From Rufibacter sp. DG15C (lineage in GTDB: Bacteria > Bacteroidota > Bacteroidia > Cytophagales > Hymenobacteraceae), in NCBI RefSeq assembly GCF_001577755.1, contig NZ_CP010776.1, positions 1,922,001 to 1,986,000 of the forward strand: DNA of 64,000 nucleotides, in the 5' to 3' direction. Position 1 is the stretch's first letter; each line of letters begins with the position of its first letter. Shown here in pieces: positions 52,010 through 60,602 of this stretch. The position numbers and the translations under genes were made by a program. Below the pieces are notes generated by a model that saw nothing but the letters and a program-made list of their open reading frames with translations, had not been told where the DNA came from and did not search any database.

Positions 52010-53539
52010 ATGAAGCCCATTGTACGCTTGTTTGATTTCAGTCAGAAAGTAGAGTATAAGAAAGAGATTCTGGCTGGTCTCACTGTGGCGATGACCATGA
52101 TTCCCGAGTCGCTGTCTTTTGCCATTGTGGCGGGATTTCCGCCGTTGGTGGGCTTGTATGCGGCTTTTATCATGGGCTTGGTGACGGCAGTCTTGGGCGG
52201 AAGACCGGGCATGGTCTCTGGCGGCGCGGGGGCTACAGCCGTGGTGCTCATTGCCTTGGGTCAGAGTCACGGGCTGGAGTATGTGTTTGCCGCGGTGGCT
52301 TTGGCGGGAGGGCTGCAGATTCTGGTGGGCGTGTTCAAACTGGGCAAGTTCATTAGGCTGGTGCCGCAGCCGGTCATGTTTGGGTTTGTGAACGGGTTGG
52401 CGGTTATCATCTTCATGTCTCAGGTGGAGCAATTCAAGACCCAGACAGGCTGGTTGTCTGGGGATGCGCTCTACATCATGGCTGGACTAGTGGCTTTGAC
52501 CATTGCCATTGTATTGCTGTGGCCCAAGATTACCAAGGCCGTGCCCCCGTCGCTGGTGGCCATTCTGGTAGTATTTGGCGTGGTGACGGGCTTTGACATT
52601 GACACCAAACTGGTGCGTGACATTGCCTCCGTCTCTGGCAGCCTGCCACCTTTCCATGTTCCGCAGATACCTTTCACGTTGGAGACGCTGCAGATTATTT
52701 TCCCGTACGCCTTGATCATGGCCGGCGTGGGCCTCACCGAAAGCCTCTTGACGCTCAATCTGGTGGATGAAATCACGGGTACGCGCGGCAACGGCAACCG
52801 CGAAAGCCTGGCCTTGGGCACAGCCAATGTACTGAACGGTTTCTTCTACGGCATGGGCGGCTGCGCCATGATTGCCCAAACCTTGGTAAACCTTTCTGCC
52901 GGAGCAAGAGCGCGTCTGGCCGGCATTGTAGCGGCCTTCACCATTCTGGTCATCATTCTGGTGGGCGCACCTTTCATTGAGCGAGTACCCATGGCCGCCT
53001 TGGTAGGCGTGATGGTGATGGTGTCTATTGGCACGTTTGAGTGGATTAGCTTCAGGATCATCAACAAAATGCCCAGGCACGACGTCTTTGTGGGTATCTT
53101 GGTGGCGGCCATCACCGTCTGGTTGCACAACCTGGCACTGGCCGTCTTGATCGGGGTGATTATTTCCGCACTAGTCTTCGCGTGGGAAAGCGCCAAGCGC
53201 ATACGGGCCAGAAAGTACCTAGACACCAATGGCACCAAGCACTATGAACTGTACGGCCCATTGTTCTTCGGGTCTGTGGCCGCGTTTAATGAGAAGTTTG
53301 ATGTAGCCGATGACCCGCAGGAAGTCATCATTGATTTCAAGGACAGCCGCGTAGCCGACATGTCGGGTATTGACGCCCTTCATAAACTCACCGAGCGCTA
53401 CCAGAAGGCCGGCAAGAAACTACATCTTCGTCACCTAAGCCCTGACTGCCTAGTCCTGCTGAAAAATGCTGAAGCCGTGATTGAGGTGAATATTCTGGAA
53501 GACCCGCATTACGCGGTAGTGACGGATGAACGGGTGTAG
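52010..53539 (+). CDS. SulP family anion transporter with STAS domain
   Basis: 509 residues: about 11-12 membrane helices opening with the SulP signature LAGLTVAMTMIPESLSFAIVAGFPPLVGLYAAFI, and a C-terminal STAS domain (VIIDFKDSRVADMSGIDAL). It probably moves sulphate, bicarbonate or another anion, possibly with sodium or protons. No sulphur gene or carbonic anhydrase is adjacent to choose between these. Confidence 0.92.
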   Translation: MKPIVRLFDFSQKVEYKKEILAGLTVAMTMIPESLSFAIVAGFPPLVGLYAAFIMGLVTAVLGGRPGMVSGGAGATAVVLIALGQSHGLEYVFAAVALAGGLQILVGVFKLGKFIRLVPQPVMFGFVNGLAVIIFMSQVEQFKTQTGWLSGDALYIMAGLVALTIAIVLLWPKITKAVPPSLVAILVVFGVVTGFDIDTKLVRDIASVSGSLPPFHVPQIPFTLETLQIIFPYALIMAGVGLTESLLTLNLVDEITGTRGNGNRESLALGTANVLNGFFYGMGGCAMIAQTLVNLSAGARARLAGIVAAFTILVIILVGAPFIERVPMAALVGVMVMVSIGTFEWISFRIINKMPRHDVFVGILVAAITVWLHNLALAVLIGVIISALVFAWESAKRIRARKYLDTNGTKHYELYGPLFFGSVAAFNEKFDVADDPQEVIIDFKDSRVADMSGIDALHKLTERYQKAGKKLHLRHLSPDCLVLLKNAEAVIEVNILEDPHYAVVTDERV

Positions 53540-53549
53540 TAGAGAGGAG

Positions 53550-53587
53550 CGTTTTTGGCTTGTTTTAGTGAAAAGAGGCTGAAAACG
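53550..53587. repeat. GGCC palindrome (P28)
   Basis: 10 nt after the SulP stop. Arms CGTTTTTGGCTTG and GAGGCTGAAAACG. First of two copies in the 200-nt convergent gap with galT. Confidence 0.9.
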
Positions 53588-53663
53588 GGATTCTACTCCT
53601 AGTAGCAGATTCTCTCATCAAGGGAGATTTGTAACTTTAGAGAGCTTCGTTTCAATAAGAAAC

Positions 53664-53690
53664 GGCTCATAGTGTCTGCAACTATGAGCC
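53664..53690. terminator. Hairpin between two palindromes
   Basis: Perfect 10-bp stem GGCTCATAGT / ACTATGAGCC with a 7-nt loop, between palindromes P28 and P29 in the SulP-galT convergent gap. Confidence 0.75.
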
Positions 53691-53703
53691 CTTTGTGTTC
53701 TTT

Positions 53704-53741
53704 CGTTTTTGACCTGATTTCCAGAAAACAAGCCAAAAACG
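53704..53741. repeat. GGCC palindrome abutting galT (P29)
   Basis: The last base is directly before the galT stop codon (53742). Arms CGTTTTTGACCTG and CAAGCCAAAAACG; the left-arm change is not compensated. Confidence 0.92.
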
Positions 53742-54767
53742 TTATACCAATCCTCTTAACCGTTCAGCGGCGCTTTCTGGGGTGATGTCCCGTTGAGGAT
53801 TGCCCATGAGCTCATAACCCACCATGAATTTCTTGACGGTGGCGGAGCGCAGCAACGGTGGGTAGAAGTGCATATGGAAGTGCCATTCTGGATGGTCGTG
53901 TCCGTCGGTGGGGCTTTGGTGCAAGCCAGCCGAGTAGGGGAAGGAGGTCTGGAACAGGCGGTCGTAGACTTCAGAGAGCTGTTTCATGATGGCGGCAAAG
54001 GCGTCCTTTTCGGCATCGGTCATTTGTCCTAAATGCTGGAAATGGCGCTTAGAGATAATCATGGTCTCAAACGGCCACACCGCCCAAAACGGAATAAGCG
54101 CGACAAAATGCTCGTTCTCCAGCACAATGCGGGTCTTCTCCTCCAGCTCCAATTCCAGGTAATCTGCCAGCAGGCTTCGGCCGTTTTCCTGATAGTACTG
54201 GGTCTGTTGCACGGTTTCTTTGGCCGGCTCTACTGGCACCGAGCTCTGCGCCCAAATCTGGCCGTGCGGGTGCGGGTTACTGCTGCCCATCACCGTGCCC
54301 TTGTTCTCAAAAATCTGCACGTAGTTGATGTAGTCCAGCGCGCCCAGCTCCAGGTATTCCACCTCCCATAAATCCACCACTTTCCTGATTTCCGGCACCG
54401 AAATCTCGGACAAGGTCAGGTCATGGCGCGGCGAGAAGCAGATGACCCGGCAGATGCCCCGCTCGCTTTCGGCTTTGATAAGGCTACCTTTGGTGAAGGA
54501 ACCGGCGGGCGTCTCTGACTGCAGGGCGGCAAAGTCATTGGTGAACACAAACGTGGACAGGTAGTCTGGGTTGGTTTCGCCGTTGGCGCGCAGGTTGCCC
54601 GGGCATAGGTAGCAGGTGGGGTCATAGGCCGGCCTTTCCTCTTTGGCAACCGTTTCCTGCTGTCCCTGCCACGGGCGCTTGGATCTATGCGGAGATACCA
54701 ACACCCAGTCGCCGGTGAGGGCATTATATCTTCTATGCGAATGGTCGTTTAAATCAAAAGACTCCAT
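53742..54767 (-). CDS. galT: Galactose-1-phosphate uridylyltransferase
   Basis: Exchanges UMP between UDP-glucose and galactose-1-phosphate in the Leloir pathway. 341 residues: zinc/structural Cys in [13 protein letters not shown], the active-site HPHGQ in [13 protein letters not shown], and [20 protein letters not shown]. Last gene of the leftward galactose operon, 64 nt beyond galK. Confidence 0.95.
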   Translation of the reverse strand: MESFDLNDHSHRRYNALTGDWVLVSPHRSKRPWQGQQETVAKEERPAYDPTCYLCPGNLRANGETNPDYLSTFVFTNDFAALQSETPAGSFTKGSLIKAESERGICRVICFSPRHDLTLSEISVPEIRKVVDLWEVEYLELGALDYINYVQIFENKGTVMGSSNPHPHGQIWAQSSVPVEPAKETVQQTQYYQENGRSLLADYLELELEEKTRIVLENEHFVALIPFWAVWPFETMIISKRHFQHLGQMTDAEKDAFAAIMKQLSEVYDRLFQTSFPYSAGLHQSPTDGHDHPEWHFHMHFYPPLLRSATVKKFMVGYELMGNPQRDITPESAAERLRGLV

Positions 54768-54815
54768 GAGGCAATGAGTGATGGATTGATGGAATGATTT
54801 AGTGAATGGGTTTGT

Positions 54816-54853
54816 CGTTTTTGGCCTGTTTTCAGGAAACTGGGCTAGAAACG
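54816..54853. repeat. GGCC palindrome containing the galK stop codon (P30)
   Basis: Left arm perfect (CGTTTTTGGCCTG), right arm TGGGCTAGAAACG. The galK reading frame ends at 54832, inside this copy, so its last seven residues come from the repeat. Confidence 0.9.
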
Positions 54854-55992
54854 AGGCTGCTACCGTTCACAATTTCGGCTATGTAGGCTTTCATTTTAAT
54901 CCCGAACTTTTGTTCATAGGCGTCTTCCATCTGCTGGATGAAAGGGCCTACCTGGTCCAACTTGACCAAATTAATAGTACAGCCGCCAAAGCCGCCGCCC
55001 ATCATGCGTGCGCCCAGAACGGCCTCGTTTTTCTTGGCAAGGTTTGCCAGGAAATCCAGCTCGGGACAGCTAACCTCATAGTCATGTTGCAGACCTTGGT
55101 GCGAGGCAAACATCTTTTGCCCGAACGCAGCCATGTCTTTGCGTTCCAAATCTTGGCAAGCGGCTTCTACGCGCAGGTTTTCTTCTACCACATACTTGCA
55201 GCGCTTGTAGACCACGGGGTCAAACTCAGCCTGGTGCTGGGCCAGCATCTTTAATGTAGCATCGCGCAGGCTATGCACCTCTGGGTAATGCTGGTGCAGG
55301 ATGGCCACGCCTGTTTCACACTCCTGGCGACGGGTGTTGTACTCAGAAGAAGCTAGGGAGTGTTTGACTTGGGTGTCCAAAAGCACAATGCGGTAATCGT
55401 GCATGTCCAGGTCATAGTAGTGGTACTCCAAGGAGCGGCAGTCCAACTTCACTACGCGGTCATACTTACCGAACATGCTGGCAAACTGGTCCATGATGCC
55501 GCACATCACGCCGGCATATTCGTGCTCGGCCTTCTGCGCCATCTTCACCAGGTCAAACTTCTCAATGTTGAGGGCATACAGGTAGTTCAAGCCGTAGGCC
55601 AGTCCGCACTCCACCGCCGCGGAGGAGGACAGTCCCGCCCCAATGGGAATATCGCCTCCAAACACCAGGTTAAAGCCTTTGATGGTATGGCCGGCCTTCT
55701 GTAACTGGGCTATCACGCCCAGCAGATAATTGGCCCACCTAATGTCACTTTTCTGGACGTTACTCAGGTCAAATGAAGAGGTCTCCTCCAAGTCATAAGA
55801 GTAGACATTGAACATGTTGGTGCCGTTGGGGGCCAAGGCGAAGTAAATCTCCTTGTTAATAGCGGCCGGCAGCACAAAGCCGTTGTTATAGTCAGTATGT
55901 TCACCAATGAGGTTGACGCGACCCGGAGAGCGTACCACCACAGGGTCCAGGCGGTATAGTTCTTTGTATTTAGCGACAATGTCTTGAACCAT
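54832..55992 (-). CDS. galK: Galactokinase
   Basis: Phosphorylates galactose at C1. 386 residues of the GHMP family: the galactokinase signature [22 protein letters not shown] loop [13 protein letters not shown], catalytic Asp in [12 protein letters not shown] and the third motif [13 protein letters not shown]. Its C-terminal SSLVSSPVS is encoded partly by palindrome P30, beyond the normal family end (AYIAEIVNG). 138 nt separate it from the symporter gene. Confidence 0.95.
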   Translation of the reverse strand: MVQDIVAKYKELYRLDPVVVRSPGRVNLIGEHTDYNNGFVLPAAINKEIYFALAPNGTNMFNVYSYDLEETSSFDLSNVQKSDIRWANYLLGVIAQLQKAGHTIKGFNLVFGGDIPIGAGLSSSAAVECGLAYGLNYLYALNIEKFDLVKMAQKAEHEYAGVMCGIMDQFASMFGKYDRVVKLDCRSLEYHYYDLDMHDYRIVLLDTQVKHSLASSEYNTRRQECETGVAILHQHYPEVHSLRDATLKMLAQHQAEFDPVVYKRCKYVVEENLRVEAACQDLERKDMAAFGQKMFASHQGLQHDYEVSCPELDFLANLAKKNEAVLGARMMGGGFGGCTINLVKLDQVGPFIQQMEDAYEQKFGIKMKAYIAEIVNGSSLVSSPVS

Positions 55993-56021
55993 AAGAAAGG
56001 TGTTTTGCTAGGTGTAAATAG

Positions 56022-56067
56022 AATCTGGGCAAACGCGCCGTTCTATACTAACGCATCTGCCCAGATT
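56022..56067 (-). other. Hairpin between the symporter and galK genes
   Basis: AATCTGGGCA / TGCCCAGATT (10 bp) with a 26-nt loop in the 138-nt gap. There is no T run on the minus side, so it may attenuate or protect mRNA within the operon. Confidence 0.45.
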
Positions 56068-56130
56068 TTGATAAGCTAATTACTTCACGTCTCTATTTCT
56101 ATGTAACAATTGAAATAGGTTGCCTCTCTC

Positions 56131-57768
56131 TTACCAAAACATGGTGTACAAGGCCGCTAGAATCCCGCAGATAATCACGGCGCCAATGTTAAACGAGGTA
56201 GAGGTCTTAAACATACTGGCGTCTATCTCCAGACCTTTCGGGTTGTTCTTGCTTTTAGGATCCAGCAAGCTGATGATGATCATAATCACCGCCAGCACCA
56301 CAAACACAATCCCCATGCGGTCAATAAACGGAATCTCCGCGAACTGGAACTTTAGGAACGTAGACAATGGAATGGTGAGCAAAGCCGCCGTCAAGGCCGC
56401 CGCCGAAGTAGTGCGTTTCCAGAAGAAGCCCAGCGCAAAGATGGCAAACACGCCCGGCGAGATAAAGCCCGTGTACTCCTGAATGTACTGGAAAGCCTGG
56501 TCCAAATTACGTAATAACGGCGCTACCAAAACCGCGATGATAAAGGACACCAACACGGCGATTCTACCAATGCCCACCAGGCGTTTCTCAGAGGCGCCTT
56601 TGTTGAAAAACTTCTGGTAGATATCCAACGTGAAAATGGTGGAGATACTGTTGGCTTTACCGGCCAATGAAGCCACTATGGCGGCAGTAAGTGCAGCAAA
56701 CGAAAGTCCTCTTAAGCCAATAGGCAACAACTCCAGCAACACCGGGTAGGCGTGGTCTGGTTTGATGTGCCCCAGTTCATTGGTCATTTCCTGTTGGAAC
56801 GCGCCGTTCTTGAACAGCACGTAGGCGGCAATACCCGGCAATACCACAATCACCGGCATCAACAATTTCAAGAACGCCGCGAAGAGCAAACCACTGCGGG
56901 CGGTGTTCAGATCGGCGCCTAGGGCACGTTGGGTGATGTACTGGTTACAGCCCCAGTAGCTCAGGTTGATAATCCACATGGAGCCAATCACCACAGATAA
57001 GCCGGGCAAGTCCATGTAGGCATCGCGGGTTCCGCCTTCGCCGTTCGGGATCATCAACTCGCCTTCAGATAGAATCATGGAGAAATGGTCTGCCGCCTCT
57101 TTGTGCAGGATAGAAAGCCCGTCAAAGATGCCACCTCCGCCCAATTGGTCAGACACTAAATCCAGCGCCAGATACGTAGTCGCCAAACCGCCCAATACCA
57201 ATACAAACACTTGGATTACGTCTGTGTAGCCAATCACCTTCATGCCGCCCAGCGTAATGAAAATGGCAAAGATGGCCATGCCGTACATGCAGTAGTAGAA
57301 GTCTAACCCCGTAATGGTCTGGATGGCCAAAGCGCCCAGGTACAGGATAGACGACAGGTTCACAAACACATACACCAACAGCCAGAACACCGCCATGATG
57401 GTGGCCACGCCGTTGTTGTACCGCTGTGACAGGAACTGCGGCATGGTGTAAATCTTGTTCTTAAGGTAAATGGGAATGAAGAAGATAGCCACCACAATCA
57501 AGGTAGCCGCCGCCATCCACTCATAGGTAGAAATGGCCAGACCCATGGCAAAACCAGAGCCCGACATGCCGATGAACTGCTCGGCAGAAATGTTAGAGGC
57601 AATCAAAGACGCACCAATGGCCCACCAGGTCAAAGACCCCTCGGCCAGGAAGAACTCCTTAGAGTCTAGTGTCTTGCTTTGCTTGCGTTTGTAAATCCAG
57701 TACCCGTACCCCGACACAATCACGAAGTACAGCAGGAAGATGAGGTAATCAATGGTATGTAATCCCAT
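56131..57768 (-). CDS. Sodium/solute symporter, SGLT type
   Basis: 545 residues and about 14 helices of the solute:sodium symporter family; LAEGSLTWWAIGASLIASNISAEQFIGMSG is the helix-1 sodium site seen in SGLT/vSGLT, and SSLAGKANSISTIFTLDIYQKF the helix-8 region. Its place between lacI and galK points to galactose or a close sugar as substrate, as for vSGLT. This substrate is inferred from context and family. Confidence 0.9.
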   Translation of the reverse strand: MGLHTIDYLIFLLYFVIVSGYGYWIYKRKQSKTLDSKEFFLAEGSLTWWAIGASLIASNISAEQFIGMSGSGFAMGLAISTYEWMAAATLIVVAIFFIPIYLKNKIYTMPQFLSQRYNNGVATIMAVFWLLVYVFVNLSSILYLGALAIQTITGLDFYYCMYGMAIFAIFITLGGMKVIGYTDVIQVFVLVLGGLATTYLALDLVSDQLGGGGIFDGLSILHKEAADHFSMILSEGELMIPNGEGGTRDAYMDLPGLSVVIGSMWIINLSYWGCNQYITQRALGADLNTARSGLLFAAFLKLLMPVIVVLPGIAAYVLFKNGAFQQEMTNELGHIKPDHAYPVLLELLPIGLRGLSFAALTAAIVASLAGKANSISTIFTLDIYQKFFNKGASEKRLVGIGRIAVLVSFIIAVLVAPLLRNLDQAFQYIQEYTGFISPGVFAIFALGFFWKRTTSAAALTAALLTIPLSTFLKFQFAEIPFIDRMGIVFVVLAVIMIIISLLDPKSKNNPKGLEIDASMFKTSTSFNIGAVIICGILAALYTMFW

Positions 57769-57822
57769 GAGTTAGTAAAGCTTTTGTTTGTTAGGTTGGG
57801 TATGTATAGGGTGATTAAGAAG

Positions 57823-58863
57823 CTAAGAATTGGGTTTCTTCAAGGCCGGTGGCTTGGAAGAGTCACGCACCACCAGCCTAGGCTCCAATACTATCTTCTT
57901 GGGGAGTTGGTCCGTGGGCGTGGCCTCGGTAATGGCGGTGAGCAGCAGTTGGGCGGCCTCTTTCCCCATCAACGTGGTCTGCTGGTCCACGGTGGTGAGG
58001 CTGGGCGTGATGTAGGCACTGAAGGCCTCGTTGGCAAACCCCACCAAACCAATCTGCCCCGGCTGGTTAAACTCTGTTTCCTTGATGGCCTGCAAGGCAC
58101 CCAGCGCCGTGAAGTCCTCCACCGCAAACACCGCGTCTGGTATCTGTTCTAACTGCAAAAGCTGGTTCATACCCGCCCGCCCAGAGTCAATGGAAACCTT
58201 GCCGTAGACAATCAGGTCCTCGTCTACGGGCAAATGGTGAGCAGTCAAGGCATCTACGTAGCCGCGCAGCCGCTCATGAAAAATCTTGATGTGCGAAGGA
58301 CCGGCAATATGTGCAATGCGTTTGTACCCCTGCTGTATTAAGTGCTCGGTGGCCAGGTACCCGCCCTTGTAGTCATCAATGACTACCGTAGAAACGCCCA
58401 GGTCTTCAATGGCGCGATCAAACAGAATCAATGGCGTGTTGCGTTTTTTGGCCTCCAGGAAGTGGGCGTAGCTGGTGGTTTCCTTGGCAATAGAGGCAAT
58501 AATGCCGTCTACGTTAGACTGCAGCAGCGTCTGAATGCCCTGCACCTCTTGCTGGTAACTCTCATTGGATTGGAACAGAAGTACGTTGTAGCCCCTGCCT
58601 TTGGCAATCTCCTCAATGCCATGAATCACAGATCCGAAGAAACTGATCTCGGCGCTTGGAATAATCACGCCAATGACCCTGGTCTTGCCTGAGCGCAGGG
58701 AGCTGGCCATGCGGTTCTGCTGGTAGTTCAGTTGCTTGGCCGTTTCCCGCACCATCACCTTGGTCGCCTCGCTGATGGAGGGATGATCATTCAAGGCCCT
58801 GGACACGGTAGCGGCCGTGGTGTTGAGGGCTTTGGCAATGTCATGGATGGTGGTTCTGGGCAT
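57823..58863 (-). CDS. LacI family transcriptional regulator of the galactose locus
   Basis: 346 residues: N-terminal helix-turn-helix with hinge (TIHDIAKALNTTAATVSRALNDHPSIS) and a periplasmic-binding-like sugar domain (TRVIGVIIPSAEISFFGSVIHGIEE, VDGIIASI, GLVGFANEAFSAYITPSLTTVDQQ). The ATG at 58863 starts the HTH; an upstream start (58920) adds 19 basic residues. A 16-bp operator-like site begins 4 nt upstream of the start codon, suggesting autorepression. It heads the operon with the symporter, galK and galT. Confidence 0.92.
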   Translation of the reverse strand: MPRTTIHDIAKALNTTAATVSRALNDHPSISEATKVMVRETAKQLNYQQNRMASSLRSGKTRVIGVIIPSAEISFFGSVIHGIEEIAKGRGYNVLLFQSNESYQQEVQGIQTLLQSNVDGIIASIAKETTSYAHFLEAKKRNTPLILFDRAIEDLGVSTVVIDDYKGGYLATEHLIQQGYKRIAHIAGPSHIKIFHERLRGYVDALTAHHLPVDEDLIVYGKVSIDSGRAGMNQLLQLEQIPDAVFAVEDFTALGALQAIKETEFNQPGQIGLVGFANEAFSAYITPSLTTVDQQTTLMGKEAAQLLLTAITEATPTDQLPKKIVLEPRLVVRDSSKPPALKKPNS

Positions 58864-58866
58864 AGT

Positions 58867-58882
58867 GCGTAATCGATTACGT
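58867..58882. promoter_or_regulatory. LacI-family operator O1
   Basis: GCGTAATCGATTACGT, palindromic core GTAATCGATTAC with the central CG typical of LacI-family sites, 4 nt before the lacI start codon. Confidence 0.75.
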
Positions 58883-58919
58883 AAATATATGCGAAAGGAA
58901 ATGAGACTAGCAAAACCCA

Positions 58920-58953
58920 TTTGATAAAATTTAGTTGATGAAATTTTATCAAA
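58920..58953. promoter_or_regulatory. 13-bp inverted repeat, possible second operator
   Basis: TTTGATAAAATTT / AAATTTTATCAAA with an 8-nt spacer, perfect over 13 bp. Not related to the LacI sites. Too AT-rich for a strong RNA hairpin; a dimeric regulator site is plausible. Confidence 0.5.
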
Positions 58954-59085
58954 TGCCTTTAAAACTGTGGTTTTGTTAACGTAGCCGTAGATTTAGTCTA
59001 TGAAATAATGACTTAATCAATGAGTGCTTGAGGTTTGCAAGAGCAAGCAAATTTGGAAATGCAATAACATCTTCTTAGATATGCA

Positions 59086-59101
59086 ACGTAATCGATTGCG
59101 T
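59086..59101. promoter_or_regulatory. LacI-family operator O2
   Basis: ACGTAATCGATTGCGT, sharing the GTAATCGATT core with O1 and 219 nt away from it, 168 nt before the GH53 start. The spacing of about 21 helical turns would allow looping between the sites. Confidence 0.75.
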
Positions 59102-59180
59102 AAATGGAAGCTTCACCCCCTTTTTGACTCGCGAAAAAAGGAAAGACAAGCAAAAGTATTCGGTTGGCAAAGATGAAAGT

Positions 59181-59218
59181 CGTTTTTGGCCTGATTTTCA
59201 GAAACTAGGCTAAAAACG
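59181..59218. repeat. GGCC palindrome in a 5' region (P31)
   Basis: Lies 50 nt upstream of the GH53 start, not at any gene end, so it would be in the GH53 leader if transcription begins near operator O2. Arms CGTTTTTGGCCTG and TAGGCTAAAAACG. Confidence 0.9.
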
Positions 59219-59268
59219 GAACCACCCGCTGACACTACGCATGGTCCCAAATGCCCAGCATAAAGACA

Positions 59269-60462
59269 ATGAACGTGAGAACGTATTTTAAGGCAATAAC
59301 AGTTTTAGTGCTGGGAGCTATCAGCTTGACCGGTTGCGGCAAGGAGGATATTCCTGATCCTGCTCCCGTGACCGCACCTTTTCCTGACTTTTACTTTGGG
59401 GCTGATTTATCTTACGTAAACCAGATCTTGGACAAGGGCGGCGTGTACAAAGACCAAAGCCAGGCGCAGAGCCCGTACAAGATTTTTAAAGATCATGGGG
59501 CCAATTTGGTGCGTTTCAGGCTGTGGCATACGCCCACTTGGACCAAGGAGGTGTATGGGGCAGAAGGAACGCAACAGTACAGTGACTTGGCAGACGTAGA
59601 GAAGGGGATCCGGTTGGCCAAAGCGCAAGGCATGGCGGTGCTGCTAGATTTTCACTACTCAGATACCTGGGCAGACCCGGGCAAGCAGGCCGTGCCAGCC
59701 GCCTGGGCAGCCATCACAGACCCTCAAGTGTTGCAAGACTCGGTGTACAACTATACCAAGAAGACGCTAGCCTATTTGAACGGCAAAGGCCTCATGCCAG
59801 AACTGGTGCAGATTGGCAATGAAACCAACGGCGGTATGCTGTACACCTCGGCGCCGACAGGCTTTCCGGTGGCGTCAATGAGTTATTTGGGCAATCTGCG
59901 GCAAGTGCTCAACAGTGGCATTAAGGCCGTGCGTGACGTGTCTGCCGGCTCAACAGTTAAATCTAAAGTGGTTCTGCACGTTGCAGATCCCAAACATGTA
60001 GACTATTGGTTCTCTCAGGTGACGGGAGCGGGCGGCGTCTCAGATTTTGACATGATCGGGTTTTCCTATTACCCGTTGTGGCACACCACCGTGCCACTTT
60101 CCCAAATCTCAGAAAACGTAGCCGCCTGGAAGAAGAAATTTAACAAAGACGTCATCTTACTAGAGACGGCCTACCCCTGGACCACCAACTGGAATGATAC
60201 CTACAACAACCAGTTAGGAGGGCAGACAGCGCTTCCCGGTTACCCGTACACTCCAACAGGCCAACTAAATTTCCTGAAAGCCTTGACGCAGGAAGTAAAA
60301 GACGGTGGCGGCAAAGGTGTTGTTTACTGGGAGCCCGCCTGGATCAGTTCTAATATGAAAGACCTCTGGGGCACGGGCTCTTCCTGGGAGAATGTGGCAT
60401 TGTTTGACTTCATGGGGAATCCTGTGATAGGCATGGAGTACATGACCGCCGCTTATAAATAA
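59269..60462 (+). CDS. Arabinogalactan endo-beta-1,4-galactanase (GH53), lipoprotein
   Basis: 397 residues: lipoprotein signal (FKAITVLVLGAISLTGC), then a GH53 (clan GH-A) barrel. DFYFGADLSYVNQ starts the domain; the acid/base is E185 (QIGNETNGGML) and the nucleophile E299 (VILLETAYPWT); HYSDTWADPGKQ is a family block. It cuts beta-1,4-galactan backbones, probably at the cell surface. The upstream ATG at 59251 is possible; 59269 fits the lipoprotein signal better. Confidence 0.93.
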   Translation: MNVRTYFKAITVLVLGAISLTGCGKEDIPDPAPVTAPFPDFYFGADLSYVNQILDKGGVYKDQSQAQSPYKIFKDHGANLVRFRLWHTPTWTKEVYGAEGTQQYSDLADVEKGIRLAKAQGMAVLLDFHYSDTWADPGKQAVPAAWAAITDPQVLQDSVYNYTKKTLAYLNGKGLMPELVQIGNETNGGMLYTSAPTGFPVASMSYLGNLRQVLNSGIKAVRDVSAGSTVKSKVVLHVADPKHVDYWFSQVTGAGGVSDFDMIGFSYYPLWHTTVPLSQISENVAAWKKKFNKDVILLETAYPWTTNWNDTYNNQLGGQTALPGYPYTPTGQLNFLKALTQEVKDGGGKGVVYWEPAWISSNMKDLWGTGSSWENVALFDFMGNPVIGMEYMTAAYK

Positions 60463-60469
60463 TCACCGT

Positions 60470-60507
60470 CGTTTTTGGCTTGTTTTTCAGAAATCAGGCT
60501 AAAAACG
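60470..60507. repeat. GGCC palindrome (P32)
   Basis: 7 nt after the GH53 stop. Arms CGTTTTTGGCTTG and CAGGCTAAAAACG. An open frame of the next gene runs back into this copy but its true start lies 120 nt further on. Confidence 0.92.
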
Positions 60508-60602
60508 AAGCATTTTACATACTCGTTTTACAAGGCTGGATTCCAGTGTTTCGGCCTGCCACCCATAAATTAGTGAACATGTCTTTTCCCTCTTTACACG
60601 CC

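Larger units (their letters stand above)
58864..59268. other. Divergent control region of the galactose locus
   Basis: About 400 bases between lacI and the GH53 gene. It contains two LacI-type operators, a 13-bp inverted repeat (58920-58953) and palindrome P31. The promoters themselves do not match TAnnTTTG clearly. Confidence 0.75.

Noticed and set aside
58441-58461. Half palindrome-like sequence CGTTTTTTGGCCTCCAGG inside lacI
   Set aside because: Only the left half matches and it encodes family-like LEAKKRNTP; no right arm follows.
60480-60602. N-terminal extension of the GH-A hydrolase starting inside palindrome P32
   Set aside because: It would place 33-41 residues, partly repeat-encoded, before a good signal peptide beginning at 60579 or 60603.
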